Source: Streptomyces sp. adm13(2018) (lineage in GTDB: Bacteria; Actinomycetota; Actinomycetes; Streptomycetales; Streptomycetaceae). From it: a DNA stretch of 51,185 nucleotides. The DNA lies in the NCBI RefSeq assembly GCF_008042145.1, contig NZ_RDBH01000129.1:395314-446498 (forward strand), in the 5' to 3' direction. Every line of letters starts with the position of its first letter. The first letter of the stretch is position 1. This document shows, one piece after another, positions 15,316-24,092 of the stretch. Under the pieces are notes generated by a model. The model was not told where the DNA came from. It saw nothing but the letters and a program-made list of their open reading frames with translations, and did not search any database. A program made the position numbers and the translations under genes.

Positions 15316-16721
15316 GATGGGCGCTCGTCAAGGTGTCGCTCGCCGTCACCGCCATGGTCGTCGTCGCCTTCGCCGTACCCCTCGGGCTCGTCGTCAAGGA
15401 GATGGCCCGCGACCGGGCCTTCTCCAACGCCGAACGGCGGGCCGCCGGCCTCGCCCCCGTCCTCGCCATCACCACCGACCGCGAGGAACTCGACAAGGCC
15501 GTCGCCACCACCGAGGACGGCGCCGCCGGACGGCTCGCCGTCCATGTCCCAGCCGCCCGACCCGGCGACCCGGGGCTGGAGATCGGCACCCGCCGGGCCG
15601 GCGAGGCGGAACTGGCCGCCACCCGCAGGCTCGGCCGGGCCTCCATCGCCGAGGTCCCCGGCGGCTTCGCGCTGCTCCAGCCCACCGCGCTCAGCAGCGG
15701 CCAGGTCGCCGTCGTCGAACTCTTCGTCGCCGAGGGCGAGGTGTCCAACGGCGTCGCCACCGCCTGGCTGGTCCTGGCCGGCGTCGGCATCGCCCTGATC
15801 GTCGGCTCCGTCGCCGTCGCCGACCGGCTCGGCGTCCGGATGGTCCAGCCCGCGCAGCGCCTCGCGGGCGCCGCCCACGACCTCGGCGAGGGCCGGCTCG
15901 GCGCCCGCGTCCCCGAGGAGGGGCCGCCCGAACTCAAGTCGGCCGCCGTCGCGTTCAACTCCATGGCCGACCAGGTCGTCCAACTCCTCGCCAACGAACG
16001 CGAACTGGCCGCCGACCTCTCCCACCGGCTGCGCACCCCGCTCACCGTCCTCCGGCTCAACGCGGCCTCGCTGGGCTCCGGTCCGGCCGCCGAGCAGACC
16101 CGCGCCGCCGTCGAGCAACTGGAGCGCGAGGTCGACATCATCATCAGGACCGCCCGTGACGCCAAGCCGCAGACCCAGGCCACCGGCCCCGGCGCCGGCT
16201 GCGACGCCGCCGAAGTGGTCCGCGAGCGGATGGAGTTCTGGTCGGCGCTCGCCGAGGACGAGGGCCGCCTGGTCCGCGTCGCCGGCGTCGACCGGCCGGT
16301 CCGCATCCCCGTCGCCCGCCCCGAACTCGTCGCCGCCCTCGACGCGCTCCTCGGCAACGTCTTCCGGCACACCCCCGAGGGCACGGCCTTCTCCGTCGAC
16401 GTCCACAACGGCGAGGACGCGGTCATCGTCCTCGTCTCCGACGCGGGCACCGGCATCGCCGACCCGACCGCCGCCCTCGCCCGGGGCAACAGCGGTTCCC
16501 GGGACGGCTCCACGGGCCTCGGCCTGGACATCGTGCGGCGGATGGCGGAGACCACCGGCGGCGACGTCCGCCTCGGGCACTCGGTCCTCGGCGGGACGGA
16601 GGTCCGGATCTGGATCGGCCTCGACGGACGCCGCACGGGCGGCGCGACCGGCCGCCGAGGCCACCGCCCCGCCCGCCGCCGCCGCGGAGGTGGCGGCACC
16701 CGCCGGGCCGCCGAGAGCTGA
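15312..16721 (+). CDS. Membrane sensor histidine kinase
   Basis: 469 aa from GTG 15312. TM1 is near residues 5-27, an extracellular sensor of about 120 residues follows, and TM2 lies near 150-172, then a HAMP-like segment. The H-box is ADLSHRLRTPLTVLRL with H238. The ATPase core has an N-box (LLGNVFRHTPEG), a DAGTGI box and a GSTGLGLDIVRRMAE box. It pairs with the upstream regulator. The signal is unknown. The C-terminal 30 residues are a Gly/Arg-rich tail that runs into the region where the next gene has lost its 5' end. Confidence 0.92.
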   Translation: MRWALVKVSLAVTAMVVVAFAVPLGLVVKEMARDRAFSNAERRAAGLAPVLAITTDREELDKAVATTEDGAAGRLAVHVPAARPGDPGLEIGTRRAGEAELAATRRLGRASIAEVPGGFALLQPTALSSGQVAVVELFVAEGEVSNGVATAWLVLAGVGIALIVGSVAVADRLGVRMVQPAQRLAGAAHDLGEGRLGARVPEEGPPELKSAAVAFNSMADQVVQLLANERELAADLSHRLRTPLTVLRLNAASLGSGPAAEQTRAAVEQLEREVDIIIRTARDAKPQTQATGPGAGCDAAEVVRERMEFWSALAEDEGRLVRVAGVDRPVRIPVARPELVAALDALLGNVFRHTPEGTAFSVDVHNGEDAVIVLVSDAGTGIADPTAALARGNSGSRDGSTGLGLDIVRRMAETTGGDVRLGHSVLGGTEVRIWIGLDGRRTGGATGRRGHRPARRRRGGGGTRRAAES

Positions 16722-17718
16722 CCGCCGGGGACGTTCGGGCCGCCGAGGGCTGACGTCCCCCGGGGCCGGCCCGCGCGCCCTGACCTCCCCCCCCCCGACG
16801 CCCACCGCGACCGGCGCGCCCGCCACCGCCGCCCGGTTCGCCCCCTACGTCGACACCTCGCTCTACCCGGCGTACGACCTGCTCGCCACCGCCGACGCCA
16901 CCGGCGTGAAGGAGTTCAACCTCGCCTTCATCACCTCCGGGGGCTCCTGCGCCCCGCTGTGGGGCGGCGTCACCGACCTGGCGAACGACCGGGTCGCCGC
17001 CCAGATCGGAGCCCTGCGCGCCAAGGGCGGCGACGTCCGGGTCTCCTTCGGCGGTGCCGCGGGACACGAACTCGCCCTGAACTGCTCCTCCGCGTCGGCG
17101 CTGGCCGCCGCGTACGGCAAGGTCGTCGACCAGTACAGGCTGACCAAGGTCGACTTCGACGTCGAGGGCGCGGCGCTGCCCGACACCGCCGCCAACACCC
17201 GCCGCTCCCAGGCGATCGCCCAGCTCCAGAAGTCCCACCCCGGTCTGAACGTGTCCTTCACCCTGCCGGTCATGCCCGAGGGCCTGACCCAGCCGGGCGT
17301 CGATCTGCTCGCCGACGCGAAGCGCAACGGGGTCCGCGTCGACGCGGTCAACATCATGGCGATGGACTACGGGCCGGCCTACAGCGCCGACATGGGCACC
17401 TACGCCGTCCAGGCCGCGACCGCGACGCAGGCGCAGATCAAGGGCGTCCTCGGGCTCTCCGACGCCGCCGCCTGGAAGGCCGTCGCCGTCACCCCGATGA
17501 TCGGCGTCAACGACGTCGTCAGCGAGGTCTTCAGGGTCGACGACGCCACCCAGCTCGTCGACTTCGCGAAGTCCAAGGGGATCGGCTGGCTCTCGATGTG
17601 GTCCTCGACCCGCGACAAGCAGTGCCCGGGCGGCGCCGTGAACCACGCCGACGCGACCTGCTCCTCGATCCTCCAGCAGCCGCTGGCCTTCACCAAGGCC
17701 TTCGCCGCCTACCGGTAG
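16690..17718 (+). CDS. GH18 chitinase-like enzyme with missing or damaged 5' end
   Basis: Conserved sequence begins around 16837 (RFAPYVDTSLYPAYDLLATA) and runs to the stop; the start 16690 (GTG) is only a placeholder without RBS. The catalytic strand reads TKVDFDVEGAAL, keeping the D-x-D-x-E of glycoside hydrolase family 18, and the SFGGAAGHELA strand is also typical. Family members of this type are secreted, but no signal peptide can be found in any frame upstream: the kinase gene ends at 16721, and only Pro/Ala/Thr linker-like sequence follows. A run of ten C residues near 16788-16797 and a near-duplicate 18-bp stretch around the kinase stop suggest a deletion or a frame error. Expected function is chitin hydrolysis, doubtful here. 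Confidence 0.65.
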   Translation: MAAPAGPPRADRRGRSGRRGLTSPGAGPRALTSPPPTPTATGAPATAARFAPYVDTSLYPAYDLLATADATGVKEFNLAFITSGGSCAPLWGGVTDLANDRVAAQIGALRAKGGDVRVSFGGAAGHELALNCSSASALAAAYGKVVDQYRLTKVDFDVEGAALPDTAANTRRSQAIAQLQKSHPGLNVSFTLPVMPEGLTQPGVDLLADAKRNGVRVDAVNIMAMDYGPAYSADMGTYAVQAATATQAQIKGVLGLSDAAAWKAVAVTPMIGVNDVVSEVFRVDDATQLVDFAKSKGIGWLSMWSSTRDKQCPGGAVNHADATCSSILQQPLAFTKAFAAYR

Positions 17719-17750
17719 GCACCCCCGAGATCCATCGCGCCCCCCACACC

Positions 17751-17794
17751 GCGCGCCCCGGCCGGAGACACCCCACCTCCCGGCCGGGGCGCGC
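17751..17794. terminator. Convergent terminator, chitinase / aspartate decarboxylase
   Basis: A perfect 15-bp stem (arms 17751-17765 and 17780-17794) with a 14-nt loop separates the two convergent stops. Confidence 0.85.
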
Positions 17795-17813
17795 ACCCCT
17801 GTGTCCGCGGCCC

Positions 17814-19463
17814 TCAGTCCGTGGCGGCCCGCCACTCCTCCGCGTAGTCGTTGAAGATGGCCCGCAGGTGATGGCCGATCTTCAGGTAGTCCAGGTCGTC
17901 GAGGTTGGCGAGCGACACCCGGACCGACCACTCGGGGCCGTCGAAGCCGCCGCCGTTGAGGAGGACGACGCCGGTCTGCTCGGCGAGCCGGAACAGCGGG
18001 TCGACCGGTTCGTAGTTCTTCTCCAGGAAGTCCGCGAACTTCTTCCCGTGCACCCGCTCGGCCTCGGCGAGCAGGTCGAGCTCCACGTAGTAGGCGGCCC
18101 GCTTCACGTCGTCGGCGATCTTCATGTGGGCGCCTTCGAGGAGCAGTTCGAGGCGCCTGCGGACGATGCCGCGGATCCGCTCCTTGTAGGCCTGGCCCTC
18201 GGGCAGCAGGTCGAACAGCGAGAACAGCGTCATCATGACCTGCTGGGGGAGCGAGAGGCCCGCCGTGTGGTTGAGGGCGACCTGACGGGAGTCGGCGACC
18301 AGGCGGTCGATGAACCGGATCTTCTCCGGCTCCAGGGACAGCGTCCCGTACCGCTTGTTCAGGCGCTCCTTCTGCTCCGGCGGCAGGTTCGCCAGCATCT
18401 CGTCGACGACGTTGTCGTCGTGGAGGCCGATGACGCCGAGCCGGTGCCCGGTGCAGCCGTAGTGCTTGGAGTACGAGTAGACGAGCAGCGTGTTGCGGGG
18501 CAGGTCGGCGGCGATCGAGCGGAAGCCCTCGACGAAGGTGCCGTACACGTCGTCCGTGACGATCAGCAGGTTCGGGTTGCTGGTGGCGACGATCTCCTGG
18601 ATCTGGCTCGCGACCCGGTCGCTCAGCGCGAGCGAGGGCGGGTTCGAGGGGTTCACCAGGCAGACCAGCTTCACCGAGGGGTCGGCGAGCTTGGCGACCT
18701 CCTCGGCCGGGTAGCGCCACTCGCGCACGCCCGTCTCGGTGAACAGGTTCGCCTCGACCGTCACGACGTCGAAGTCGTAGGTGTCGAGCTCGGGGATCTC
18801 GATGTACGGGGTGAAGACCGGCACCATCAGGGCGATCCGGTCGCCCTTCCGCAGGATGCCGTTCTTCATCAGGGAGTCGAAGATGTAGCACATGGCGGCC
18901 GTGCCGCCCTCGGTCGCGAACAGCGCCATGGTCCCGGCGGGCGGCCGCTTGCCGAACATCTCGTCGTCGAGGTAGCCGCGGACGATCTGCTCGGCGTGCG
19001 GCAGCATCCGGTCCGGCACCGGGTAGTTGTCCCCGATCGAGCTGTCGGTCAGCTCGTGCACGAACGCATCCTTGCCGAAGCCGAAGCGCTCGATGGCGTA
19101 CTCCACGCAGCTCTGGAGCAGCTCGATCCCGGGCAGGTCCGGGTGCCGCCGCACGAAGGCGTCGAAGCGGTCCCCGGAGCCGTGGAGTTCCGGCATGCCG
19201 CCGAGGTCGTCGGCGGTCCAGACGCGGCGGGACTCGGAGAGCGCGAAGTGGCCGAGGGCGAGGAAGGCCTCGCGGGGGCCGGTGGCGACCCAGTTGGGGT
19301 TGCCGCGGCCCGCGTTGAGCATCTGGGTCTGCGACTTGTCCTTCTGGCCGGGCTGGTCGGCCTGCGCGGCCTGCGCGAGCTTGATGAACTTGTCCTTCAG
19401 CTCGAACGGCGAGAGCTGCGCGAAGGACTGGATCTCCTCGCGGGTGAAGGTGGTCCTGGGCAC
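17814..19463 (-). CDS. aspD: Aspartate 4-decarboxylase (bifunctional aspartate aminotransferase)
   Basis: 549 aa, GTG start with AAGGAAG upstream. A fold-type I PLP enzyme: the Schiff-base lysine is K333 in YSYSKHYGCTGHRLG, and VNPSNPPS and TDDVYGTF are the cofactor-contact motifs. Length above 500 aa and the AGRGNPNWVATGPREAF start distinguish it from ordinary aspartate aminotransferases (about 400 aa) and match L-aspartate beta-decarboxylase, EC 4.1.1.12, which makes alanine and CO2. It is the last gene of an operon with two AspT-type exchangers, which would bring aspartate in and alanine out. Decarboxylation consumes a proton in the cytosol. Confidence 0.88.
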   Translation of the reverse strand: MPRTTFTREEIQSFAQLSPFELKDKFIKLAQAAQADQPGQKDKSQTQMLNAGRGNPNWVATGPREAFLALGHFALSESRRVWTADDLGGMPELHGSGDRFDAFVRRHPDLPGIELLQSCVEYAIERFGFGKDAFVHELTDSSIGDNYPVPDRMLPHAEQIVRGYLDDEMFGKRPPAGTMALFATEGGTAAMCYIFDSLMKNGILRKGDRIALMVPVFTPYIEIPELDTYDFDVVTVEANLFTETGVREWRYPAEEVAKLADPSVKLVCLVNPSNPPSLALSDRVASQIQEIVATSNPNLLIVTDDVYGTFVEGFRSIAADLPRNTLLVYSYSKHYGCTGHRLGVIGLHDDNVVDEMLANLPPEQKERLNKRYGTLSLEPEKIRFIDRLVADSRQVALNHTAGLSLPQQVMMTLFSLFDLLPEGQAYKERIRGIVRRRLELLLEGAHMKIADDVKRAAYYVELDLLAEAERVHGKKFADFLEKNYEPVDPLFRLAEQTGVVLLNGGGFDGPEWSVRVSLANLDDLDYLKIGHHLRAIFNDYAEEWRAATD

Positions 19464-19502
19464 GGTGACTTCCTTACGTACGAGAGGGGGAGGACGGTCG
19501 GC

Positions 19503-21206
19503 TCAGTGGGTGAGGATGACGATCACGGCGCCCCAGATGGTCAGCAGGACGTTGCCCACCGCGTAGGGGATCGTGTAGCCGAGCGTGGGGATCTGGGACC
19601 GGGACTGTTCGTTGATCGCGCCGATCGCCGCGGTCGTCGTCTGACCGCCGGCCAGGACGCCCATCAGGATCGGGAAGCGGATCTTCTGGATGTGGTGACC
19701 GACGCCGAAGCCCACCAGCAGCGGCACCACCGTCGCCACCGCGCCCCAGACGAGCAGCCCCCAGCCGGCCGTCGAGAGACCGCTGGTGAAGCTCGGGCCG
19801 GCGTTGATGCCGACGACCGCGACGAAGAGGCAGAGGCCGAGGGTGTCCATGAACCACTGCGCGCCGGGCGGCACGTTGCCGTACGTCGGGTACTTGCCGC
19901 GGATCCAGCCGAAGACCAGACCCATGATCAGCGCGCCGCCCGAGGTCGACAGCGAGATCGGCACCCCCGACACGGTCAGCGCCGGGATGCCGATGCAGCC
20001 GCCGAGGAAGATGCCGAGACCCACCCAGAGCATGTCGGTGGCGAAGGAGGTCGGCACGGGCTTGCCGATCGCCCGGCCGGCCGGGTCCACCAGACGCTTG
20101 GGACCGGTGAGGATCACCGTGTCGCCGCGCTCCAGGGTCGTGGAGAGCCGGTACGGGAACTCCGCGCCCGAACGGTAGACCTTGTCGACGTACACGCCGA
20201 CCATGAACGGCTCGCGGCGCAGGTCGGCGATGGACTTGCCGAGCTGCGCCTTCTCCGAGGCGACGACGTGCAGGGTCTCGGTCCGGTAGCCGAGCAGCTC
20301 CACGTCGTCGGTCTCGGGACCGATGTGGGTGCGGGCGTCGAAGTCGACGAGCGAGCCGCGCAGGGCGCTGAGGGCGACCACGTCGCCGGAGCGCAGCACC
20401 GTCTGCTGGTCGTGGTCGAGGATCAGGCCCTCGCGCCGGACCCGGGTGATGTAGATGCGGTGCCCGAGCTCCTTCTGCTGGTTCTCGAAGTCGTCGATGG
20501 TCCGGCCGACCAGCGCCGGGCGGTCCAGCCGGTACGCGCGCAGGACGACCTCGTAGTAGCCCTCGGCCAGGTCGGGGTCGTCCTCGGGGGCGTCGAGCTC
20601 CTTGGCCAGCCGCGCGGACTCCTCGGCCAGATCCCGCTTGTACAGCCGGGGCAGGACGTTGGCGAGGAGCATCGCGCAGAGGATGGTGCCGAGGGGATAG
20701 GTGACGGCGTAGCCGATGGCGACCAGGTTCTCCTCGGTCTTCACCTGCTGGGCGGAGAGCCCCGGCAGGGTGCCGATGGCGTCCTGGGCGACACCGATGA
20801 CCGCGGACTGGGTGAGCGCGCCGCCGAGCAGGCCGGCGGAGAGGCCGGGGCCGTAGCCGAGCATCACGGCGAAGCCCCAGGAGACGAGGAGCCCGGTCAC
20901 GCAGACCACGACGGCGTTGACGACCTGCGGAACGCCGTCCTTCCTCAGGCCGCGGAAGAACTGGGGGCCGACCTTGTAGCCGAGGGCGAAGAGGAACATC
21001 GTGAAGAAGAGGTTCTTCACCGTGCCGTCGATGGTGACCTTGAACTGCGCGCCGAGGAGCAGGCCGGCCACCAGGCAGCCGGTGACGGCGCCGAGGGCGA
21101 TCGCCTTGTAGCGGAGCTTGCCGAAGAGGAAGCCGAGCGCGACGGTGAGGAAGACGAGCAGTTCGGGGTGGGGCTGGAAGATGTTCCGGTTGAGGAAGTC
21201 GATCAT
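19503..21206 (-). CDS. AspT-family aspartate:alanine antiporter, second paralogue
   Basis: 567 aa, ATG start. The AspT/YidE layout is present: five or so N-terminal membrane helices, a hydrophilic centre of about 180 residues with two TrkA-C (RCK_C) domains (near residues 205-375), and a second helix block. The C-terminal block holds GGALIMGLVFGWIRGKYPTYG and QTTTAAIGAINEQSRSQIPT, which mirror the N-terminal GGALTQSAVIG. It starts 10 bp after its paralogue and ends 39 bp before aspD. In Tetragenococcus AspT exchanges aspartate for alanine. Whether this copy works alone or with the other is unknown. Confidence 0.85.
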   Translation of the reverse strand: MIDFLNRNIFQPHPELLVFLTVALGFLFGKLRYKAIALGAVTGCLVAGLLLGAQFKVTIDGTVKNLFFTMFLFALGYKVGPQFFRGLRKDGVPQVVNAVVVCVTGLLVSWGFAVMLGYGPGLSAGLLGGALTQSAVIGVAQDAIGTLPGLSAQQVKTEENLVAIGYAVTYPLGTILCAMLLANVLPRLYKRDLAEESARLAKELDAPEDDPDLAEGYYEVVLRAYRLDRPALVGRTIDDFENQQKELGHRIYITRVRREGLILDHDQQTVLRSGDVVALSALRGSLVDFDARTHIGPETDDVELLGYRTETLHVVASEKAQLGKSIADLRREPFMVGVYVDKVYRSGAEFPYRLSTTLERGDTVILTGPKRLVDPAGRAIGKPVPTSFATDMLWVGLGIFLGGCIGIPALTVSGVPISLSTSGGALIMGLVFGWIRGKYPTYGNVPPGAQWFMDTLGLCLFVAVVGINAGPSFTSGLSTAGWGLLVWGAVATVVPLLVGFGVGHHIQKIRFPILMGVLAGGQTTTAAIGAINEQSRSQIPTLGYTIPYAVGNVLLTIWGAVIVILTH

Positions 21207-21216
21207 GGCCGTCCTC

Positions 21217-22899
21217 TCACGCTCCGAGGATGCCGACGAGCAGCGGGCCGGTCAGCGGGAGCAGGAAGTTCGAGAGCGTGTACGTGATCGTGTAGCCGAG
21301 CATCGGGACCGAGCTCTGGGCGACCTGGGTCACCGAGGTGATCGCCGGGGTCGAGCACTGCTGGCCGGCGATCGCGCCGATGAGCAGCGGTTTCTCGATG
21401 TCGAGGAGCTTGCGGCCGACGAAGAGCGAGATCGTCGCGGGGATCAGGACCATCGCGATCCCGGCGAACGGCAGCAGCGCCCCGTACTCCTTGAGCAGCG
21501 GCCAGGCCTGCGGGCCCGAGACCAGGCCCGTGCACGCGATGAAGATCGCCAGGCCCATGTCCTTGAGGGTGGCGGCGGCCTGGGGCGGGAAGGCCCCGAA
21601 GGTCTGCGTACGCGAGCGGAACCAGCCGAACAGCAGGCCCGAGATCAGGCAGCCGCCGCCGGTGCCGAGGGACATGGGGACGTCGCCGAACTCGACGACG
21701 ACCTGTCCGAGGAGCGAGCCGCAGACGATGCCGAGGCCCAGGTAGATGAAGTCGGTGGCGTCGTTCCGGACGACCGCGCCGACCTTGGAGGCCAGCCTGC
21801 CGAGGCTCGCGCGGGCGCCGACCAGGGTGAGGACGTCGCCGCGGGCCACGACGGTCTCCGGGGTCGCCGGGAGGTGCTGGTCGTTGCGGAGCACGTCCGT
21901 CACGTACACCCCGCCGGAGGAGAACTCCGGGTGCTCCCGGGCGAGGGTGTCCAGGGACTTGCCCGTCGCGCTCCGGTCGGTCAGCGAGACCTGGGTGGTG
22001 GCGAGCGGGGTGTCCAGGCCCGGGACGGCCGGGGTCTCGGGGCCGATGACCCGGCCCGCCTCGATGATGTTGGCCCGCCGTCCGACGGTGAGGACCAGGT
22101 CGGAGAGCGTCAGCTCGAAGTCGGGCGGGGGAGGGGTGAGGACCTTGCTGCCCCGCTTCACCGCCTCCACGGTGACCCGGCCGCCGAGCGCGTGCTCCAG
22201 GTCGCCGACCCTGGTGCCGTCCGCCTGGGTGACCAGGAAGGTCCGGCCGACCATGCCGGGCAGCGCCTCGCGCTCGTCGTCCTCCAGACCGCCGCCGGAG
22301 CCGCGCATCTTCTCCCACAGCTCGCGGCAGGCGTCGCGGAGGTTGATCCGCATCATCATCGGCATGATCTGGCTGGTGTAGATGACGATGGTGATGAGGC
22401 CGAACAGGTAGCAGACGGTGTACGCGGTGGCCACATGGCCCTGGTACTGGGTGATCTGCTCCTGGGTCAGGTCGGACAGGTTGCCGATGGCCTCGGTGGC
22501 CGTGCCGACGACGGCCGACTCGGTGGCGGCCCCGGCGAGGATGCCGGCGGCGGTGCCCACGTCCAGGTCGAAGCCCTCGGCGAGACCGAGGGCGATGCCG
22601 ACGACACAGACGACCTCGATGAGGCAGAGGGCGAAGAACCGCAGGCTCTTCTTGTTGAGGTTGGCGAAGAACTGGGGTCCGGCCATGTAGCCGAGCGAGA
22701 AGATGAAGAGCGCGAAGAAGATCGTCTTCACGTCGTCGGAGATCGTGAGCTTGGTCCAGGCGCCGACGAGCAGCGAGACGATCAGGGTTCCGCAGATGCC
22801 GCCGAGGGTGATCGGGCCGACCCGCAGCTTGCCGACGAGGTAGCCGGCGGAGAGGCAGAGGAAGAGGGCGAGTTCGGGGTGGTCGCGCAGGACTCCCAT
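21217..22899 (-). CDS. AspT-family aspartate:alanine antiporter, first paralogue
   Basis: 560 aa, ATG start, first gene of the minus-strand operon. Same architecture as its neighbour: N-terminal helices (LALFLCLSAGYLVGKLRVG), two RCK_C domains (near 215-370), and C-terminal helices with GGCLISGLLFGWFRSRTQTF and AGQQCSTPAITSVTQ. The repeated G-x4-S-A-V-V-G motif (GAATESAVVGTATEAIG) is typical. Both copies keep the full domain set, so neither looks like a remnant. The two could form a mixed complex or favour different substrates. Confidence 0.85.
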   Translation of the reverse strand: MGVLRDHPELALFLCLSAGYLVGKLRVGPITLGGICGTLIVSLLVGAWTKLTISDDVKTIFFALFIFSLGYMAGPQFFANLNKKSLRFFALCLIEVVCVVGIALGLAEGFDLDVGTAAGILAGAATESAVVGTATEAIGNLSDLTQEQITQYQGHVATAYTVCYLFGLITIVIYTSQIMPMMMRINLRDACRELWEKMRGSGGGLEDDEREALPGMVGRTFLVTQADGTRVGDLEHALGGRVTVEAVKRGSKVLTPPPPDFELTLSDLVLTVGRRANIIEAGRVIGPETPAVPGLDTPLATTQVSLTDRSATGKSLDTLAREHPEFSSGGVYVTDVLRNDQHLPATPETVVARGDVLTLVGARASLGRLASKVGAVVRNDATDFIYLGLGIVCGSLLGQVVVEFGDVPMSLGTGGGCLISGLLFGWFRSRTQTFGAFPPQAAATLKDMGLAIFIACTGLVSGPQAWPLLKEYGALLPFAGIAMVLIPATISLFVGRKLLDIEKPLLIGAIAGQQCSTPAITSVTQVAQSSVPMLGYTITYTLSNFLLPLTGPLLVGILGA

Positions 22900-23051
22900 C
22901 CGCCCTCACCCCGCCCAAACGGGTCGAATAGTGAGGATATTGGACATAAGGGGACGCTAACAGGGCGGCAGGGGGAGTGGATCAACGCCTCACCCGAACG
23001 CGCCTGAACGGGTGGGCCGCCGGGTCCTCGGCGCTCGCGGGGCCGTGACAT

Positions 23052-23090
23052 GACTCAGGCCCCGGTTCGAAACGAACCGGGGCCTGAGTC
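23052..23090. terminator. Terminator of tRNA-His
   Basis: A perfect 18-bp stem with a 3-nt loop (arms 23052-23069 and 23073-23090) starts a few bases after the tRNA 3' end on the minus strand. Confidence 0.85.
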
Positions 23091-23096
23091 GTAAGG

Positions 23097-23168
23097 GTGA
23101 GTAACGGGACTCGAACCCGCGACATCCTGGACCACAACCAGGTGCTCTACCGTCTGAGCTATACCCAC
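23097..23168 (-). tRNA. tRNA-His (anticodon GTG)
   Basis: A full cloverleaf reads on the minus strand. The anticodon loop gives TTGTGGT with anticodon GTG. The 5' end has the extra G-1 that pairs with C73, the identity mark of tRNA-His. One G-T wobble lies in the acceptor stem. CCA is not fully encoded (CCT follows). Confidence 0.95.
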
Positions 23169-23235
23169 CATGACCGGCGGTTTCCCGAGGGTTTCCCCGA
23201 CCGGCCGAGAAGAAGTCTACAGGGTCCTGGAGGGT

Positions 23236-23267
23236 GCTCGCGCCCGCATTGATCTGCGGGCACGAGC
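23236..23267 (-). terminator. Terminator of oligoribonuclease gene
   Basis: Hairpin with arms GCTCG-C-GCCCGCA (23236-23248) and TGCGGGC-A-CGAGC (23255-23267), one internal mismatch and a 6-nt loop, 19 bp past the minus-strand stop at 23286. Confidence 0.75.
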
Positions 23268-23285
23268 GGCCCTCCGCGGCGGGGG

Positions 23286-23888
23286 TTATTCGGCCGGGAC
23301 GACGTGCCGGGCCGCGATCCGCTTCGCGGTCTCCGAGTCGGGACCGGGCTGCGGGACGAAGACGGCCTCGCGGTAGTAGCGCAGCTCCGCGATGGACTCG
23401 CGGATGTCGGCGAGCGCCCGGTGGTTGCCGTTCTTCTCCGGACTGTTGAAGTACGCCCTCGGGTACCAGCGGCGGGCCAGCTCCTTGACCGAGGAGACAT
23501 CGACGATCCGGTAGTGGAGGTGGCCCTCCAGGGCGGGCATGTCCCGGGAGAGGAAGCCGCGGTCCGTGGAGACCGAGTTCCCGCACAGGGGCGCCTTGCC
23601 GGGCTCCTTGACGTGCTCGCGGATGTACGCGAGGACCTGCGCCTCCGCGTCGGCGAGCGTCGTGCCGCCGGCGAGCGCGTCGAGCAGCCCCGAGGACGTG
23701 TGCATCTGGCGCACGATCTCGGGCATGGTCTCCAGGGCCGCGTCCGGCGGGCGGATCACGATGTCCACCCCGTCGCCGAGCACGTTCAGTTCCGAGTCGG
23801 TGACCAGCGCGGCCACCTCGATGAGTGCGTCGTCCGTCAGCGAGAGCCCGGTCATCTCGCAGTCGATCCACACCATGCGATCGTTCAT
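23286..23888 (-). CDS. orn: Oligoribonuclease
   Basis: 200 aa, ATG start. A DEDDh-family 3'-5' exonuclease: D9 and E11 in WIDCEMTGL, a central Asp in [13 protein letters not shown], and His and Asp in [14 protein letters not shown]. Length and sequence match bacterial Orn, which degrades 2-5-nt RNA and the linear dinucleotide pGpG produced from c-di-GMP. It lies downstream of adpA on the same strand, the known Streptomyces arrangement (ornA). A strong hairpin lies between the two genes, so expression by read-through must pass it or a separate promoter must exist. Confidence 0.95.
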   Translation of the reverse strand: MNDRMVWIDCEMTGLSLTDDALIEVAALVTDSELNVLGDGVDIVIRPPDAALETMPEIVRQMHTSSGLLDALAGGTTLADAEAQVLAYIREHVKEPGKAPLCGNSVSTDRGFLSRDMPALEGHLHYRIVDVSSVKELARRWYPRAYFNSPEKNGNHRALADIRESIAELRYYREAVFVPQPGPDSETAKRIAARHVVPAE

Positions 23889-23990
23889 GCGTCCACCTTA
23901 GGGGCTCTTTCCCCGGCCGGAGCGGGCCGAGTCGCCCCGGCACCGCTCGTTCCGGCGCCTCTTCCCCGTCGCGCGGCGGGCGAGGAGCGC

Positions 23991-24028
23991 CGACGGGCCC
24001 CCGGGGGGATGTCCCCGGGGGCCCGTCG
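23991..24028 (-). terminator. Hairpin between adpA and orn
   Basis: A perfect 16-bp GC-rich stem (arms 23991-24006 and 24013-24028, 6-nt loop) lies 65 bp after the adpA stop and 100 bp before the orn start. It can end adpA transcripts or attenuate read-through. Confidence 0.8.
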
Positions 24029-24092
24029 TTCCTGCGTCGCGCCGCTTGTGGCGGCGGCGGTCTCCTTCTCGCGGAGCCCTACGGAGCACCGC

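Noticed and set aside
16959-21287. A 1442-codon open frame on the plus strand
   Set aside because: It crosses the chitinase end and runs antisense over aspD and one AspT gene. Its product is a low-complexity Arg/Gly/Val-rich chain, the usual shadow of high-GC genes.
23052-23090. The 18-bp stem near tRNA-His as a mobile-element end or attachment site
   Set aside because: Short loop and position right after the tRNA 3' end fit a terminator. No integrase or second copy is present.
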